Part shown: positions 46,701 to 56,867 of the stretch, one piece after another
Layout of the letters: each line of letters opens with the position of its first letter
How positions within the stretch are numbered: position 1 is the first letter of the stretch
Assembly (NCBI RefSeq): GCF_000740795.1
Contig: NZ_JGYG01000001.1
Coordinates: forward strand, 576,710-640,709
Length of the DNA stretch: 64,000 nucleotides
DNA from: Haematobacter massiliensis
GTDB lineage: Bacteria > Pseudomonadota > Alphaproteobacteria > Rhodobacterales > Rhodobacteraceae
Reading direction: 5' to 3'
Program-made: the position numbers and the translations under genes
Notes under the pieces: model-generated
Database searches by the model: none
What the model was told of the DNA's origin: nothing
Seen by the model: the letters and a program-made list of their open reading frames with translations, nothing else

Positions 46701-48092
46701 ATGCTGGGAGCGGCCTTCACCCTCCTTACTGAAAACGACATACGGGACAGTAGTGTGACGGGGCGTCTGACCAACCGACTGAATGCCGCGCTTGAGCGCC
46801 GCCTGCCCGAGAAACGGGTCTTCCTCAAATCCGACACGGAAACACGGTTCATCCGTCTCCGCCCGCTGACACAAGCGGGTCTGCTCGCGGGGACCACCTT
46901 GGTGGTGGGCTGGACCATCCTGTCATCTGCCGTTTTCGTGATGGATGCGATCGGGGCCGGCGGCGTCCGGGAGCAGACGCGGCGGGAGCAGATGGTCTAT
47001 GAGGCCCGGCTCAATGACCTGTCGGATGAACGCGATCAGCGGGCTGCGGAAGCTTCGGCGGCGCATGAGCGGTTCAATGTCGCGCTTGGCGGTGTCTCGG
47101 ATATGCAGACGGCGCTCCTGTCCTCCGAAGACCGGCGCAAGGAACTGGAAACCGGGCTTGAGGTCGTGCGCCAGTCGCTGCGCAAGGCTCTTACGGAACG
47201 CGACGATGCGCGCACGCAACTCGCTCTGCTCCAGACGGAAGTCGATGAGAAACAGGACGAGGGCCTGACCGCCGCCCGGCTGGAGGATGAGCGGCGCACG
47301 CTCGACTACCTCACCGCGGCGCTCAGCACGACGGCCTCCGAGCGGGACAAACTCTCGCAACAGGCGACGGAAGCTCAGCAGCAGGCGGATATTCTCGCCC
47401 TTGAAAAGCGGCTCATGCAGGATCGCAACGAGCAGATTTTCGCCCGGCTGGAAGAGGCCGTCACCGTTTCCATGGAGCCGCTGGACAAGATGTTCAAGGA
47501 GGTCGGGCTGTCGGCCAGCAAGGTTATCACGGAAGTGAAGCGCGGCTATGACGGCCGAGGCGGGCCGCTGGTGCCGATGGGCATCTCGACCAAAGGCACT
47601 CCCCTCGACGCGGATACCGAACGGGCCAACGGCGTGCTCGGCTCGCTCGACCAGATCAACCTCTACCGGATGGCGGCGGAGAAAGTGCCCTTCGCGCTCC
47701 CCGTGCAGACCGCCTTCCGCTACAGTTCCGGCTTCGGCGGACGCGCCGACCCGTTCCGCAAGACCCGCGCGCGGCATGACGGGGTGGATATGGCGGGCGC
47801 GCATGGAAGCCCGATCCTCGCCACGGGCGAAGGGGTCGTCACCTTTGCCGGCTGGGCTTCGGGATATGGTAACCTGGTTAAAATCCAGCATGATTTCGGG
47901 TTGGAAACCCGCTATGGGCATATGTCCAAAATCCGCGTGAAAGCGGGGCAAAAGGTGTCGCGTGGGGACCGTATCGGTGATATGGGCAGTACAGGACGCT
48001 CAACCGGCACTCATCTGCATTATGAGGTGCGCGTCGGCGGATCCCCTGTGAACCCGATGACCTACATCAAGGCGGCACAAGATGTTTTCTAA
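46701..48092 (+). CDS. M23 family metallopeptidase with coiled-coil region
   Basis: This 463-residue peptidoglycan peptidase is anchored in the inner membrane (helix about 60-80: LLAGTTLVVGWTILSSAVFVM). A coiled coil (about 95-250) is followed by the LytM/M23 domain (about 330-450) with zinc ligands in RHDGVDMAGAHGSPI and HLHYEVRVGG. All ligands are present, so it should be active. The N-terminus is uncertain: GTG at 46755 is an alternative start. It overlaps the bactofilin gene by 11 bases; this pair is a known cell-shape module. Confidence 0.92.
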   Translation: MLGAAFTLLTENDIRDSSVTGRLTNRLNAALERRLPEKRVFLKSDTETRFIRLRPLTQAGLLAGTTLVVGWTILSSAVFVMDAIGAGGVREQTRREQMVYEARLNDLSDERDQRAAEASAAHERFNVALGGVSDMQTALLSSEDRRKELETGLEVVRQSLRKALTERDDARTQLALLQTEVDEKQDEGLTAARLEDERRTLDYLTAALSTTASERDKLSQQATEAQQQADILALEKRLMQDRNEQIFARLEEAVTVSMEPLDKMFKEVGLSASKVITEVKRGYDGRGGPLVPMGISTKGTPLDADTERANGVLGSLDQINLYRMAAEKVPFALPVQTAFRYSSGFGGRADPFRKTRARHDGVDMAGAHGSPILATGEGVVTFAGWASGYGNLVKIQHDFGLETRYGHMSKIRVKAGQKVSRGDRIGDMGSTGRSTGTHLHYEVRVGGSPVNPMTYIKAAQDVF

Positions 48093-48567
48093 GAGCAGGA
48101 TTCAGGAACCGGGACCGAAGGCCACAGAGCCAGCAGCGGATGTTCCGGTCGCGAAAGGCAGCATGGACTACGCAGCAAGCACGACCCCCAAGACCAAGCC
48201 CCCCGCCTCGATCCTTTCTTCGGACCTGACGGTGACGGGCAACATCAAGACAAGCGGCGACATTCAGGTCGAGGCGAATGTGGAGGGCGACATCCGTGCC
48301 CATCTGCTCACCGTCGGGGAACAAGCGACCATCAAGGGGGAGATCGTCGCCGACGATATCGTCATCAACGGTCGGGTGATCGGCCGGGTGCGTGGCCTGA
48401 AAGTCCGCCTGACCTCCACCGCACGGGTGGAAGGCGACATCATTCACAAGACCATCGCCATCGAATCCGGTGCACATTTCGAGGGCTCCGTGCAACGTCA
48501 GGAAGACCCGCTCTCCAACGGGAAACCGGCCGCTCTTGCGGCGCCCGGCGCGGTTGATGCGGTCTGA
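48082..48567 (+). CDS. Bactofilin (polymer-forming cytoskeletal protein)
   Basis: This 161-residue protein forms filaments at the inner membrane. A disordered N-terminal tail (1-45) precedes the right-handed beta-helix DUF583 domain (about 46-135), with GNIKTSGDIQVEANVEGDI and LTVGEQATIKGEIVADDIVINGRVIG repeats. A short disordered C-tail follows. The gene overlap with the M23 peptidase supports bactofilin-guided placement of the enzyme in peptidoglycan shaping. A terminator follows. Confidence 0.93.
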   Translation: MFSKSRIQEPGPKATEPAADVPVAKGSMDYAASTTPKTKPPASILSSDLTVTGNIKTSGDIQVEANVEGDIRAHLLTVGEQATIKGEIVADDIVINGRVIGRVRGLKVRLTSTARVEGDIIHKTIAIESGAHFEGSVQRQEDPLSNGKPAALAAPGAVDAV

Positions 48568-48589
48568 ACACCGGCCGGACTGAAGTCTG

Positions 48590-48615
48590 AAAAGGCGCCT
48601 CGCGGGGCGCCTTTT
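48590..48615 (+). terminator. Terminator between bactofilin and pgi
   Basis: AAAAGGCGCC pairs with GGCGCCTTTT (10 bp, 6-base loop), giving T runs on both strands. It probably serves both the bactofilin operon and the convergent pgi operon. Confidence 0.9.
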
Positions 48616-48625
48616 GCATTTCTGG

Positions 48626-50236
48626 TCAGCGGGATTGGGCTGAATCCCGGATATAGTTCACCAGCATCCGCGTGGATGCGTCCCGTTTTTCCGCCCCTTG
48701 CTTGCCCTGAACCACCGGGACCAGCGTGGCCGCAAGCTCCTTGCCCAACTCCACGCCCCACTGGTCGAAGCTGTTGATGCCAAGGATCACCCCTTCCACA
48801 AACACACGATGCTCATAGAGCGCGATGATCTGACCCAGCACGAAGGGGGTCAGCAAACGGTAAATCAGCGTGGTCGAGGGACGATTGCCAAGGAATACCC
48901 GGTGCCGCGCCTGACGTTCCAGCTCATCTCCGCTCAAACCTTGCGCCGCCACCTTCGCGCGGGCTTCGTCAAGGCTCCGGCCTCGGACAAGCGCCTCCGC
49001 CTGCGCGAGACAGTTGGAGATGAGAAGCTGGTGCTGATAGTTGTATTCCGGTTCATGCCCCTCTGCCGCAACAAGGAATTCGCATGGCACGATACGCGTG
49101 CCCTGGTGGATGAGCTGGAAGAAAGCATGTTGTCCGTTCGTGCCAGGCTCCCCCCAGACAATCGGACCGGAGTTCACCGTGAGGTCCGACCCATCCATCC
49201 GCACCCGCTTGCCGTTCGATTCCATGTCTAGTTGCTGGAGATAGGCGGGCAGCCGGGACAGGCGCTGATCGTAGGGCAGCACGGCGCGGGTCGCATAGCC
49301 GCAGACCTGCGCATGCCAGATGCCGATCAGGGCCAGCATGACGGGGATATTGTCGACCAGTGGCGCAGTCCGGAAATGGTCGTCCATCGACTGACCTCCG
49401 GCAAGGAAGCGCCGGAAATTCTCGCTGCCGATGGCGATCATCAGGCTGAGCCCGATCGGCCCCCACATGGAGTAGCGCCCGCCCACCCAATCCTCGAAGC
49501 CGAAAACTCGCTCCTCCGGGATGCCGAAGGCACAGGTTTTTTCCAGCGAGGAGGAAAGCGCCACGAAATGGCTCGCCGGTTCCAGCACGGTACCGGAAAG
49601 CCAGCGGCGTGCAGCTTCCGCATTGGCCATCGTCTCCTGCGTCGTGAAAGTCTTGGACGCAACAATGAACAAGGTCGAATGCGGGTCGAGCGCGTCCAGC
49701 GTATCGTGGATATGCGCGCCATCGACATTGGAGACGAAATGAACCCTTGGGCCGGTATGATAGGGGCGCAGCGCGATTGTCGCCATCGCAGGGCCAAGAT
49801 CGGAACCACCGATCCCGATATTGACCACATCCGTCACGCGGCGACCTGCCACGCGGAAGCGCCCGGATCGCACATGCTCGGCAAAGCGGCACATCCGGTC
49901 CAGCGTTTCCCGCACCTCCGGCATCACATCCTGCCCGTCGACCAGAACCTCCCGGTCAAGATCGCGGAGTGCGGTATGCAGAACGGCGCGGTCTTCGGTC
50001 TCGTTGATCTTGTCTCCGCGGAACATCGCTTCGCGCCGGTCGATGACGCCGGTTTCGCGCGCGAGTTTCAAAAGCAGGTCTCGCCCCTCGTGATCGAGGT
50101 TGGTCTTGGAATAATCTAGCAGCAGGTCGCCCAGCCGGATGGAGAATTCCTCCACTCTTTCATCGGTCAGCAGCGACAGGATCGTGCGGTCTTCGTGGCT
50201 CTCCCGATAGGTGGAAAGCTCTTTCCAAAGCGTCAT
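48626..50236 (-). CDS. pgi: Glucose-6-phosphate isomerase
   Basis: This 536-residue enzyme interconverts glucose-6-phosphate and fructose-6-phosphate. It has [28 protein letters not shown] (about 206-220), and the C-terminal signature [25 protein letters not shown] (about 475-500), so substrate-binding residues are in place. It is third in the zwf-pgl-pgi operon, three bases after pgl. Confidence 0.97.
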   Translation of the reverse strand: MTLWKELSTYRESHEDRTILSLLTDERVEEFSIRLGDLLLDYSKTNLDHEGRDLLLKLARETGVIDRREAMFRGDKINETEDRAVLHTALRDLDREVLVDGQDVMPEVRETLDRMCRFAEHVRSGRFRVAGRRVTDVVNIGIGGSDLGPAMATIALRPYHTGPRVHFVSNVDGAHIHDTLDALDPHSTLFIVASKTFTTQETMANAEAARRWLSGTVLEPASHFVALSSSLEKTCAFGIPEERVFGFEDWVGGRYSMWGPIGLSLMIAIGSENFRRFLAGGQSMDDHFRTAPLVDNIPVMLALIGIWHAQVCGYATRAVLPYDQRLSRLPAYLQQLDMESNGKRVRMDGSDLTVNSGPIVWGEPGTNGQHAFFQLIHQGTRIVPCEFLVAAEGHEPEYNYQHQLLISNCLAQAEALVRGRSLDEARAKVAAQGLSGDELERQARHRVFLGNRPSTTLIYRLLTPFVLGQIIALYEHRVFVEGVILGINSFDQWGVELGKELAATLVPVVQGKQGAEKRDASTRMLVNYIRDSAQSR

Positions 50237-50239
50237 AGT

Positions 50240-50908
50240 TTACTCCGACCAGTGAATGCGCGCGCGGTCCAGCACAAGGGCAACGGGCGCCTTCAACGCC
50301 CCTGTCCTCCCTGATCCGCCTTGAGACAGGCCCAGTAGGGCCTGCCGTTTGTCATGACCCACGATCAGCAGATGGGCTTGTCGCGCATCCGCCAGTACCT
50401 CTGCCGAAAGGCTCACCCGCGGCTCGCCAGCAGCGGCGGCCTGTATTTCCACAACCGGAGGAGCATCAACGGCAAATGCCGCCTCCAGCCCTTCCGCTCC
50501 CGGAAAGAGGGAGGCGACATGCAGATCTGCCCCCATGCCGAGCAGCAGGATGTCGATGGGAAGAAGGGTGGCAACCGCTTCCCGGATCGTCTCGCCATCC
50601 TCCCCCCAAAGCGGCTGGAAGCCTGCCGAACTCGCAGGGCCGGTCAGCAGCCGCTCACGGATCAGCCGCGCATTGGAGCGATTGGAGTCTTCGGAGACCT
50701 GCCGTTCGTCCGTGGGCAAAACCGTCACCCGTGACCAGTCGAGCGGCACGGCGGCGAGAAGGTCAAAGACCGGGCCGGGCGTGGTGCCCCCGGGCACGGC
50801 AAGCGTGACGCGATCCTGTGTTTCGAGCGCGGCCTCCAGATCGGCGGCGACGGCCTCAGCAGCACCGGCAGCCCATTCTGCGCGGCTGGGATAGTCGATG
50901 AAATCCAA
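50240..50908 (-). CDS. pgl: 6-phosphogluconolactonase
   Basis: This 222-residue enzyme hydrolyses 6-phosphogluconolactone. It has VPGGTTPGPVFDLL, TDERQVSEDSNRSNARLI and LLGMGADLHVASLFPG, matching the DevB/SOL family. It lies between zwf and pgi with gaps of 21 and 3 bases. Confidence 0.95.
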   Translation of the reverse strand: MDFIDYPSRAEWAAGAAEAVAADLEAALETQDRVTLAVPGGTTPGPVFDLLAAVPLDWSRVTVLPTDERQVSEDSNRSNARLIRERLLTGPASSAGFQPLWGEDGETIREAVATLLPIDILLLGMGADLHVASLFPGAEGLEAAFAVDAPPVVEIQAAAAGEPRVSLSAEVLADARQAHLLIVGHDKRQALLGLSQGGSGRTGALKAPVALVLDRARIHWSE

Positions 50909-50929
50909 CGCGTCCTCCTTCCGGGCAGG

Positions 50930-52387
50930 TCAGCCAGTGCGCATCTCGCGCCAACGGCGTCCGTCGCGATGCATGAGCATCAGCGCCTCCTCCGGGCCGG
51001 TGCTGCCCGGATCATACAGGTTCGGCCGGTCGCCGCGCCCCTCCACCGCCGCAAGGACAGGATCGGCCCAGGCCCAGGCGGCCTCAACCTCATCCCCACG
51101 CATGAACAGCGTCTGATTGCCCCGGATCACATCCATGATGAGGCGTTCATAGGCATCGGGCATGTCGGTCCCCTCCTCGCCCAGCGCCTCGGCGAACGAC
51201 ATGTCGAGCGGCACCTGAACAAGCCGCATTCCGCCCGGCCCGGGCTCCTTGATCATCACCTCAAGCGTGATACCCTCGTTCGGCTGCAAACGGATGACGA
51301 GCGTGTTGGCACGCCAGCCTTCGGCCTCATCGAACAGCGAATGCGGCGGCTCCTTGAAGACAACCGCGATCTCCGACGTCCGGGCCCGCAGCCGCTTGCC
51401 GGTGCGCAGGTAGAAGGGCGTACCTTTCCAGCGCCAGTTCGAGATCCGGCAGCGCAGCGCGATGAATGTCTCCGTCCGGCTGGAAGGCGCCTGAATGTCC
51501 TGAAGATAGCTCGCCATGCCGCCGCCCGAGGTATACTGCCCGCGAACCATATCGTCCGACCCAACCGGGTCCAACGCGCGGATCACCTTCAGCTTCTCGT
51601 CCCGCACGGCGTCCGGATCAAAGTGATAGGGCGGCTCCATCGCGATGAGGCACAGAAGCTGCATCATGTGGTTCTGCACCATATCCCGCATGGCGCCCGC
51701 GTCGTCGTAATAGCCGGCACGCCCCGCGACGCCCACCGTCTCCGCCACGGTGATCTGCACGTGATCGACATACTGCGCATTCCAAAGCGGCTCGAACAGG
51801 ATGTTGGCGAAGCGCACCGCCATCAGGTTCTGGACCGTCTCCTTGCCCAGATAGTGATCGATCCGGTAGATCTGACTTTCGTCGAAATGCCGCGCCAGAA
51901 CGGCGTTCAGCGCCCGCGCCGTGGAAAGGTCATGTCCAAAGGGCTTTTCCACCACGATCCGGCTGTCGCGATCGGCGATCCCGTAGTTATGCAGCCGCTC
52001 CGCCAAGGCACCGAAGAGGCTGGGCGCGACCGAGAAGTAGAAGGCATGGACCACGCCGGGGCGAATCCGGGCGGCCAGTTCCTTCCACCCCTCCTCCCCC
52101 GTTGCGTCGATGGGGACGTAGGACAGATGCGCGATGAACCGGTCCAGCGCCTCCGTATTGTTTTTCGCTCCGTTCACGAATTCAAGAACCGCGTCACGGG
52201 CGAAGACGCGGAACTCCTCCTCCGTCATGGAGGAGCGTGCGGCGCCGATCACCCGCGATTCTTGCGGCATCTGACCATCGAGAAAGCGGCGGTAAAGCGA
52301 CGGGAATATCTTTCGGCGGGCGAGATCGCCCGTGCCGCCAAAAACCACAAGGTCGAAGGGATCGACCGGAATGATACGCGAGACCAT
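50930..52387 (-). CDS. zwf: Glucose-6-phosphate 1-dehydrogenase
   Basis: This 485-residue NAD(P)-dependent enzyme is the first step of the oxidative pentose phosphate and Entner-Doudoroff routes. The cofactor site is GGTGDLARR (17-25), and the catalytic signature RIDHYLGKE is near residue 172. The frame opens at 52456, but the start at 52387 follows AAGGATTCAG and matches the family N-terminus. The promoter lies in the 106 bases before the agmatinase stop. edd and eda are not in the window. Confidence 0.96.
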   Translation of the reverse strand: MVSRIIPVDPFDLVVFGGTGDLARRKIFPSLYRRFLDGQMPQESRVIGAARSSMTEEEFRVFARDAVLEFVNGAKNNTEALDRFIAHLSYVPIDATGEEGWKELAARIRPGVVHAFYFSVAPSLFGALAERLHNYGIADRDSRIVVEKPFGHDLSTARALNAVLARHFDESQIYRIDHYLGKETVQNLMAVRFANILFEPLWNAQYVDHVQITVAETVGVAGRAGYYDDAGAMRDMVQNHMMQLLCLIAMEPPYHFDPDAVRDEKLKVIRALDPVGSDDMVRGQYTSGGGMASYLQDIQAPSSRTETFIALRCRISNWRWKGTPFYLRTGKRLRARTSEIAVVFKEPPHSLFDEAEGWRANTLVIRLQPNEGITLEVMIKEPGPGGMRLVQVPLDMSFAEALGEEGTDMPDAYERLIMDVIRGNQTLFMRGDEVEAAWAWADPVLAAVEGRGDRPNLYDPGSTGPEEALMLMHRDGRRWREMRTG

Positions 52388-52493
52388 CTGAATCCTTTGC
52401 GACCGCAAGATGAAAAACCGCCTCCCCCCAACGATTTCCGAGTCAGACTGTAGCATTCATGCGGTTAATGGAAAGTGGGGATACCGGCCGGTC

Positions 52494-53444
52494 CTACTCG
52501 GCCATCACGCAGAGGATCTCGAAAAGCAGCGAGGCAGCGAGCCAAGCCGTTCCACCGGATTGATCGAAGGGAGGCGAAACCTCCACCAGATCGGCGCCCG
52601 CGAAGGTGAGGCCCCGCAGTTCCCGCACCACGGAAAGCGCCTGAAACGCATTTGGCCCACCCACCTCGGGCGTGCCGGTGCCCGGGGCAAAGGTCGGGTC
52701 CACGAAGTCGATGTCATAGGAGAGATAGGCTGGCTCCTCCCCCACAATGCTGCGTGCCTCTGCCATCACATCGGAAATGCCGCGGGCGAAGAACTCCTCG
52801 ATCCTGATGATGCGGATGCCATTCGCCCGGGCGAAGTCGATGTCATCACTGTCATAGCAGGTGCCCCGGATGCCGATCTGCACCATGCGCCGCGGGTCCA
52901 GCAGCCCTTCCTCCACCGCCACGCGGAACGGGTTGCCATGGGTCAGGGCGCGGCCACCGAAATAGGGCGGGTAGAGATCTGTATGGCTGTCGAAATGCAC
53001 AAGACCAAGCGGGCCTTCCACCGCCAGCGCGCGTAGCACCGGCAATGTGCAAAGGTGATCGCCGCCGACGGAAATCGGCCGGATATTCGCGGCCCGCAGC
53101 CGGGATATGGCGTCCGTGATGCGCGCGAGCGTATCGGTGGTATCCACAGGATTCGGCCCGACATCGCCCAGATCGGCGCAGTTGCGTGCCTCGAATGGCC
53201 GAAGTCCGGTAACGGGATGCTGCGCCCGGATCATGGTGGAGGCATCACGAACCTGCCTTGGCCCGTGCCGGGCACCGGGGCGGTTGGAGGTGCCTCCATC
53301 CCACGGCAGGCCGATGAAGCCGATATCGACATCCGCATGGCGGGGATGATCCGGTGTCACATGCGGCAGGCGCATGAAGGTCGGCACACCGGCAAAGCGC
53401 GGCAGGCTCATGCCGGAAACCGGCTGAAAGAAACTGTCTGTCAT
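52494..53444 (-). CDS. speB: Agmatinase-family ureohydrolase
   Basis: This 316-residue manganese enzyme of the arginase/agmatinase family is likely agmatinase, releasing urea and putrescine from agmatine; guanidinobutyrase is an alternative. All metal-ligand segments are present: GGDH (about 123-126), HFDSHTD, YDIDFVDP and VEVSPPFD. It could feed urea metabolism, but the urea transporter is 20 kb away. A CAAGGACATA leader precedes the ATG. Confidence 0.92.
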   Translation of the reverse strand: MTDSFFQPVSGMSLPRFAGVPTFMRLPHVTPDHPRHADVDIGFIGLPWDGGTSNRPGARHGPRQVRDASTMIRAQHPVTGLRPFEARNCADLGDVGPNPVDTTDTLARITDAISRLRAANIRPISVGGDHLCTLPVLRALAVEGPLGLVHFDSHTDLYPPYFGGRALTHGNPFRVAVEEGLLDPRRMVQIGIRGTCYDSDDIDFARANGIRIIRIEEFFARGISDVMAEARSIVGEEPAYLSYDIDFVDPTFAPGTGTPEVGGPNAFQALSVVRELRGLTFAGADLVEVSPPFDQSGGTAWLAASLLFEILCVMAE

Positions 53445-53474
53445 TATGTCCTTGTTGCTGGTGCGCCGGACGTC

Positions 53475-54059
53475 TTATGCGTCCAGTTCGGCATCCCAGT
53501 ATAGAAAGTCCATCCACGTCTCGTGAAGATGGTTCGGCGGAAAACGACGACCGTGATTGTGCATCTCATCCGCAGTGGGCGGCTTCGGCGGGCGGGTAAG
53601 GCGCATTCCCGCCTGCCTGAGGGACTTGTTGCCCTTGCGCAGATTGCAGGGGGAGCAGGCGGCCACCACGTTTTCCCAGCTCGTGACCCCGCCACGGGAG
53701 CGGGGGACGACGTGATCGAAGGTGAGATCACCGCGTGAGCCGCAGTACTGGCAGCAGAATTCGTCCCTCAGAAAAAGATTGAAGCGCGTGAAAGCCACGC
53801 GCTTCTGGGGTCTTACGAATTCTTTCAGCACCACGACGGAGGGTATTCGGAACTGCGCCCTCTGGCTCCGCACGGTCTGATCATATTCAGCGACGATGGA
53901 CACCCTGTCGAGGAACACCGCCTTCACCGCCTCCTGCCAGGGCCAGAGCGAGAGCGGGTAGTAGGACAGCGGGCGATAATCGGCATTCAGAACCAGAGCC
54001 GGGAAATGCCTGAGCGACGCCGGTTCCCGCACGAAACTTGTCCTGAAATCGCCATCCAT
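53475..54059 (-). CDS. HNH endonuclease
   Basis: This 194-residue nuclease has two zinc-binding CxxC pairs: CQYCGSRGDLTFDHVVPRSRGG (about 105-125) and CSPCNLRKGNKSL, with the HNH pattern FDHVVPRS...WENVV...N. This is the widespread Rhodobacterales HNH protein of unknown biological target. The start at 54059 (MDGDFRTSF) has AGGGAG 10 bases upstream. The frame opens earlier, at 54188. Confidence 0.9.
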   Translation of the reverse strand: MDGDFRTSFVREPASLRHFPALVLNADYRPLSYYPLSLWPWQEAVKAVFLDRVSIVAEYDQTVRSQRAQFRIPSVVVLKEFVRPQKRVAFTRFNLFLRDEFCCQYCGSRGDLTFDHVVPRSRGGVTSWENVVAACSPCNLRKGNKSLRQAGMRLTRPPKPPTADEMHNHGRRFPPNHLHETWMDFLYWDAELDA

Positions 54060-54267
54060 ACGCGCCACACTCCCTGCTGCGGAGCACCGGGCAGAGCCGG
54101 TTTGGGGTGGCAGGAGCACCGCCCCGACAGCGTCACTATATCTGGCGTTTTCCATCAGGCAAGCCCCGCGATGCGGTGGGTTCGGCAAAGGAATGCCAGC
54201 AATCGGTTACAGTTGCGTGACGGACTTCCCGAGCCGGCCTTTCGAACCGCAGCAACCCCTGGCGCGC

Positions 54268-54930
54268 TCAGACAGGAAGCACGTTGCGGAGGAACTGCAT
54301 GGCGACGGACAGGCCATCTGGCGCGATCCCGTGCCCCACACCGCGCGAGGTATGGGTGTAGACCTCGAACTCCGCATGCGTCAGGGCGTCGGCAGCACGC
54401 GACATATCCTCATAGGGAACCATCTCGTCCCGGTCGCCATGGATGAGCAGGACAGGGGGACGGCTGATCGTTTCGGCGGCAAGACGTTCGGGCTGAAGCA
54501 GCCTCCCGGAGAAGCCGACGACGCCCGCCATCTGCGCCTTGCGGCGAGGCGCGACATGCAGGCTCATCATCGTGCCCTGCGAAAAGCCGACCAGCGCCAG
54601 CGCGGAGGCAGGCAACCCCTCCTCCGCGAGTCTCGCATCCAGAAAGGCGTCGAGATCGGCCACGGCGGCCTCGAAGCTCGCCCGGGCAACCTCCTCCGGC
54701 GAGCCATCCAGCCGGGGGATGGGAAACCACTGGTAGCCGAAAGGGTTGCCCAGCGACCGCTCCGGCGCATTGGGCGCGACGAAGACGGTATCGGGCAGAT
54801 GCGGGCCGAGCGGCTCGGCCAGTCCCAGCAGATCGGCACCATCCGCGCCATAGCCGTGAAGAAAGACCACAAGGCTTTTCGCCTTGCCCGAACGTGGGGC
54901 CTTCCGGCCGAACTCCAGATCACGCGTCAT
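54268..54930 (-). CDS. Phospholipase/carboxylesterase family hydrolase
   Basis: This 220-residue alpha/beta hydrolase (PF02230) has LVVFLHGYGADGADL (about 20-34), nucleophile serine in LVGFSQGTMMSL (about 115), the catalytic Asp in GDRDEMVPYEDM and a His near VGHGI (about 200). It resembles acyl-protein thioesterases and carboxylesterases; the substrate is unknown. Its start overlaps the stop of the glycosylase gene (ATGA). Confidence 0.9.
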   Translation of the reverse strand: MTRDLEFGRKAPRSGKAKSLVVFLHGYGADGADLLGLAEPLGPHLPDTVFVAPNAPERSLGNPFGYQWFPIPRLDGSPEEVARASFEAAVADLDAFLDARLAEEGLPASALALVGFSQGTMMSLHVAPRRKAQMAGVVGFSGRLLQPERLAAETISRPPVLLIHGDRDEMVPYEDMSRAADALTHAEFEVYTHTSRGVGHGIAPDGLSVAMQFLRNVLPV

Positions 54931-55571
54931 CTGATACCCTCCCGCTGCTTGGCCACCCGGTAGTAGGCCCAGAGCAGACGGGCCGCAACTCCCCGCCAGG
55001 GCGACCAGTCCTCGGACATGCGGCGCAGTTCCTTCTCCGAGGGCCGCCCTTCCATCTCAAACAGCAGCCGGGCAGCTTCCTGAAGCGCGAGATCGCCGGG
55101 CGCAAAGACATCGGCACGGCCAAGGGCGAACATCGCATAAATCTCCGCCGTCCAGCGGCCGATACCCGGCACGGCGACGAGGGTAGCGACCACTTCCTCC
55201 AGCGGGGCATCGCGCAGCAGGTCGAAGTCAATCGCCGCTTCCGCCAGCGCGCGGGCATAGCGCGCCTTCTGCCGCGACAGCCCGGCACCCCGGAGCGCAT
55301 CGTCCTCCGCCAGCAGTATGGCCGCCGGCGTCACCAGCCCGGCAGCAGCGAGGCGGGCCATGATGGCATCCCCCGCCGCCACGCTGACCTGCTGACTGAC
55401 GATGGCATCCAGCAGCGGCAGGAAGCCATCGGCCCGCCTGCGGAGCGGCAACGGCCCCGTCAGTTCCAGCGCGCGGGCAAAGCGCGGCTCACGCAGGGCA
55501 AGCCACTCCGCCCCCTCTGCCACGTCATCCTCGATGAGAATGAGCCTGCCTATGTCACGGATATCGTTCAT
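54927..55571 (-). CDS. DNA-3-methyladenine glycosylase (AlkA-like)
   Basis: This 214-residue HhH-GPD enzyme excises alkylated bases. The helix-hairpin-helix VAVPGIGRWTAEIYAMFAL is near 125-143, and the catalytic aspartate is in FAPGDLALQEA (about 150). It is at the start of a two-gene unit with the esterase and is divergent from an MFS gene. Confidence 0.92.
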   Translation of the reverse strand: MNDIRDIGRLILIEDDVAEGAEWLALREPRFARALELTGPLPLRRRADGFLPLLDAIVSQQVSVAAGDAIMARLAAAGLVTPAAILLAEDDALRGAGLSRQKARYARALAEAAIDFDLLRDAPLEEVVATLVAVPGIGRWTAEIYAMFALGRADVFAPGDLALQEAARLLFEMEGRPSEKELRRMSEDWSPWRGVAARLLWAYYRVAKQREGIR

Positions 55572-55664
55572 GGGCCGATCATGGCCGGAGCCTTCGGCCT
55601 CTGCAAGCCACCTTCCCTTTGACAGGGACCGGGACTAGGCATTGGGTGAAACAAGGGATCGCCC

Positions 55665-56867
55665 ATGGCCGACACCACTTCCCCCCGCATCCGCCGGAAC
55701 GTGCGCCTGCTCATCGCGGCACAGGCGATCCTTGGCTCGCAGATGCCGATGATCTTCGCGATGGCGGGTCTGGCCGGGCAGAGCCTCGCCCGCAACCCCT
55801 GCTGGGCCACGCTGCCGATCTCGGCCATGGTGTTCGGCTCCATGACCACGGCGCCATGGCTCTCACCGCTCATGCAGCGGCGAGGGCGGGCGGCGGGATT
55901 CGTGCTCGGCGCGATGGCGGGAGCGGTCGGCGCGGCGCTGGCGGCACTGGCGCTCTGGACATCGTCCTTCTGGCTGCTGGTGCTCGGCGGCTACTTCAGC
56001 GGCATTTATCAGTCGGCGCAGGGCTTCTACCGCTTCGCCGCCGCCGATGAGGGGGCGGAGGCCGACCGTGCGCGCGCCATTTCCCGCGTCATGGCGGCGG
56101 GTCTTGTGGGCGCGGTCGTCGGCCCGCAACTGGTGACGCTGACGGCCTTCGGGCTGGTCGTGCCGTTCGTCGCCTCCTATCTGGTGATCGTGGTGCTGAA
56201 CCTCGCCGGATCGCTGCTGTTCGCCTTTCTCGACATGCCCCCGCCCCGCAAGGCGGCGGAGGGAGGACGACCGATGCGGCAGCTGCTGCGCAATCCTGCC
56301 ATCGTTGTCGCCATGATCTGCGGCATGGTTTCCTATGCGCTGATGAACCTCGTGATGACATCCACTCCGCTGGCGGTCATCGGCTGCGGCTTCGGCCAGC
56401 GGGAGGTTTCGGGGATCATCACCGCGCATGTGCTGGCCATGTTCGTGCCGTCCTTCTTCACCGGTACGCTGATCGCGCGGTTCGGTGTCATACCGATCAT
56501 CGGTACCGGGCTGGCGATCCTGGCCGGCGCCGGGCTGGTCGCACTGGCGGGCGTGACGCTGCCACATTTCTTCGTCGCGCTGATCCTGCTGGGGCTCGGC
56601 TGGAACTTCGGCTTCATCGGCGCCACGGCGTTGCTCACCCGCTCCCACCGGCCGGAGGAGCGGGGGCGCGTACAGGGGCTGAACGATCTTCTGGTCTTCG
56701 GCGGCGTGACGGTAGCTTCCCTGTTCTCGGGCGGGCTGATGAACTGCACAGGCGCCGGCAACGCGGTGGGAGGCTGGAGCGCGGTAAACCTTGCCATGCT
56801 TCCCTTCCTGCTGCTCGCGGGCGGCGCGCTTGTCTGGCTCGCGCGGAACGGGCGGCAGGCGGCATGA
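55665..56867 (+). CDS. MFS transporter
   Basis: This 400-residue membrane protein has 12 predicted helices. The motif A region falls at FGSMTTAPWLSPLMQRRGRAAGFVLGA, and the central loop (about 190-215) is Pro/Gly/Arg-rich. It resembles uncharacterised drug/metabolite exporters of Rhodobacterales. Its stop overlaps the VOC gene ATG (ATGA), so they are cotranscribed. Confidence 0.9.
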   Translation: MADTTSPRIRRNVRLLIAAQAILGSQMPMIFAMAGLAGQSLARNPCWATLPISAMVFGSMTTAPWLSPLMQRRGRAAGFVLGAMAGAVGAALAALALWTSSFWLLVLGGYFSGIYQSAQGFYRFAAADEGAEADRARAISRVMAAGLVGAVVGPQLVTLTAFGLVVPFVASYLVIVVLNLAGSLLFAFLDMPPPRKAAEGGRPMRQLLRNPAIVVAMICGMVSYALMNLVMTSTPLAVIGCGFGQREVSGIITAHVLAMFVPSFFTGTLIARFGVIPIIGTGLAILAGAGLVALAGVTLPHFFVALILLGLGWNFGFIGATALLTRSHRPEERGRVQGLNDLLVFGGVTVASLFSGGLMNCTGAGNAVGGWSAVNLAMLPFLLLAGGALVWLARNGRQAA

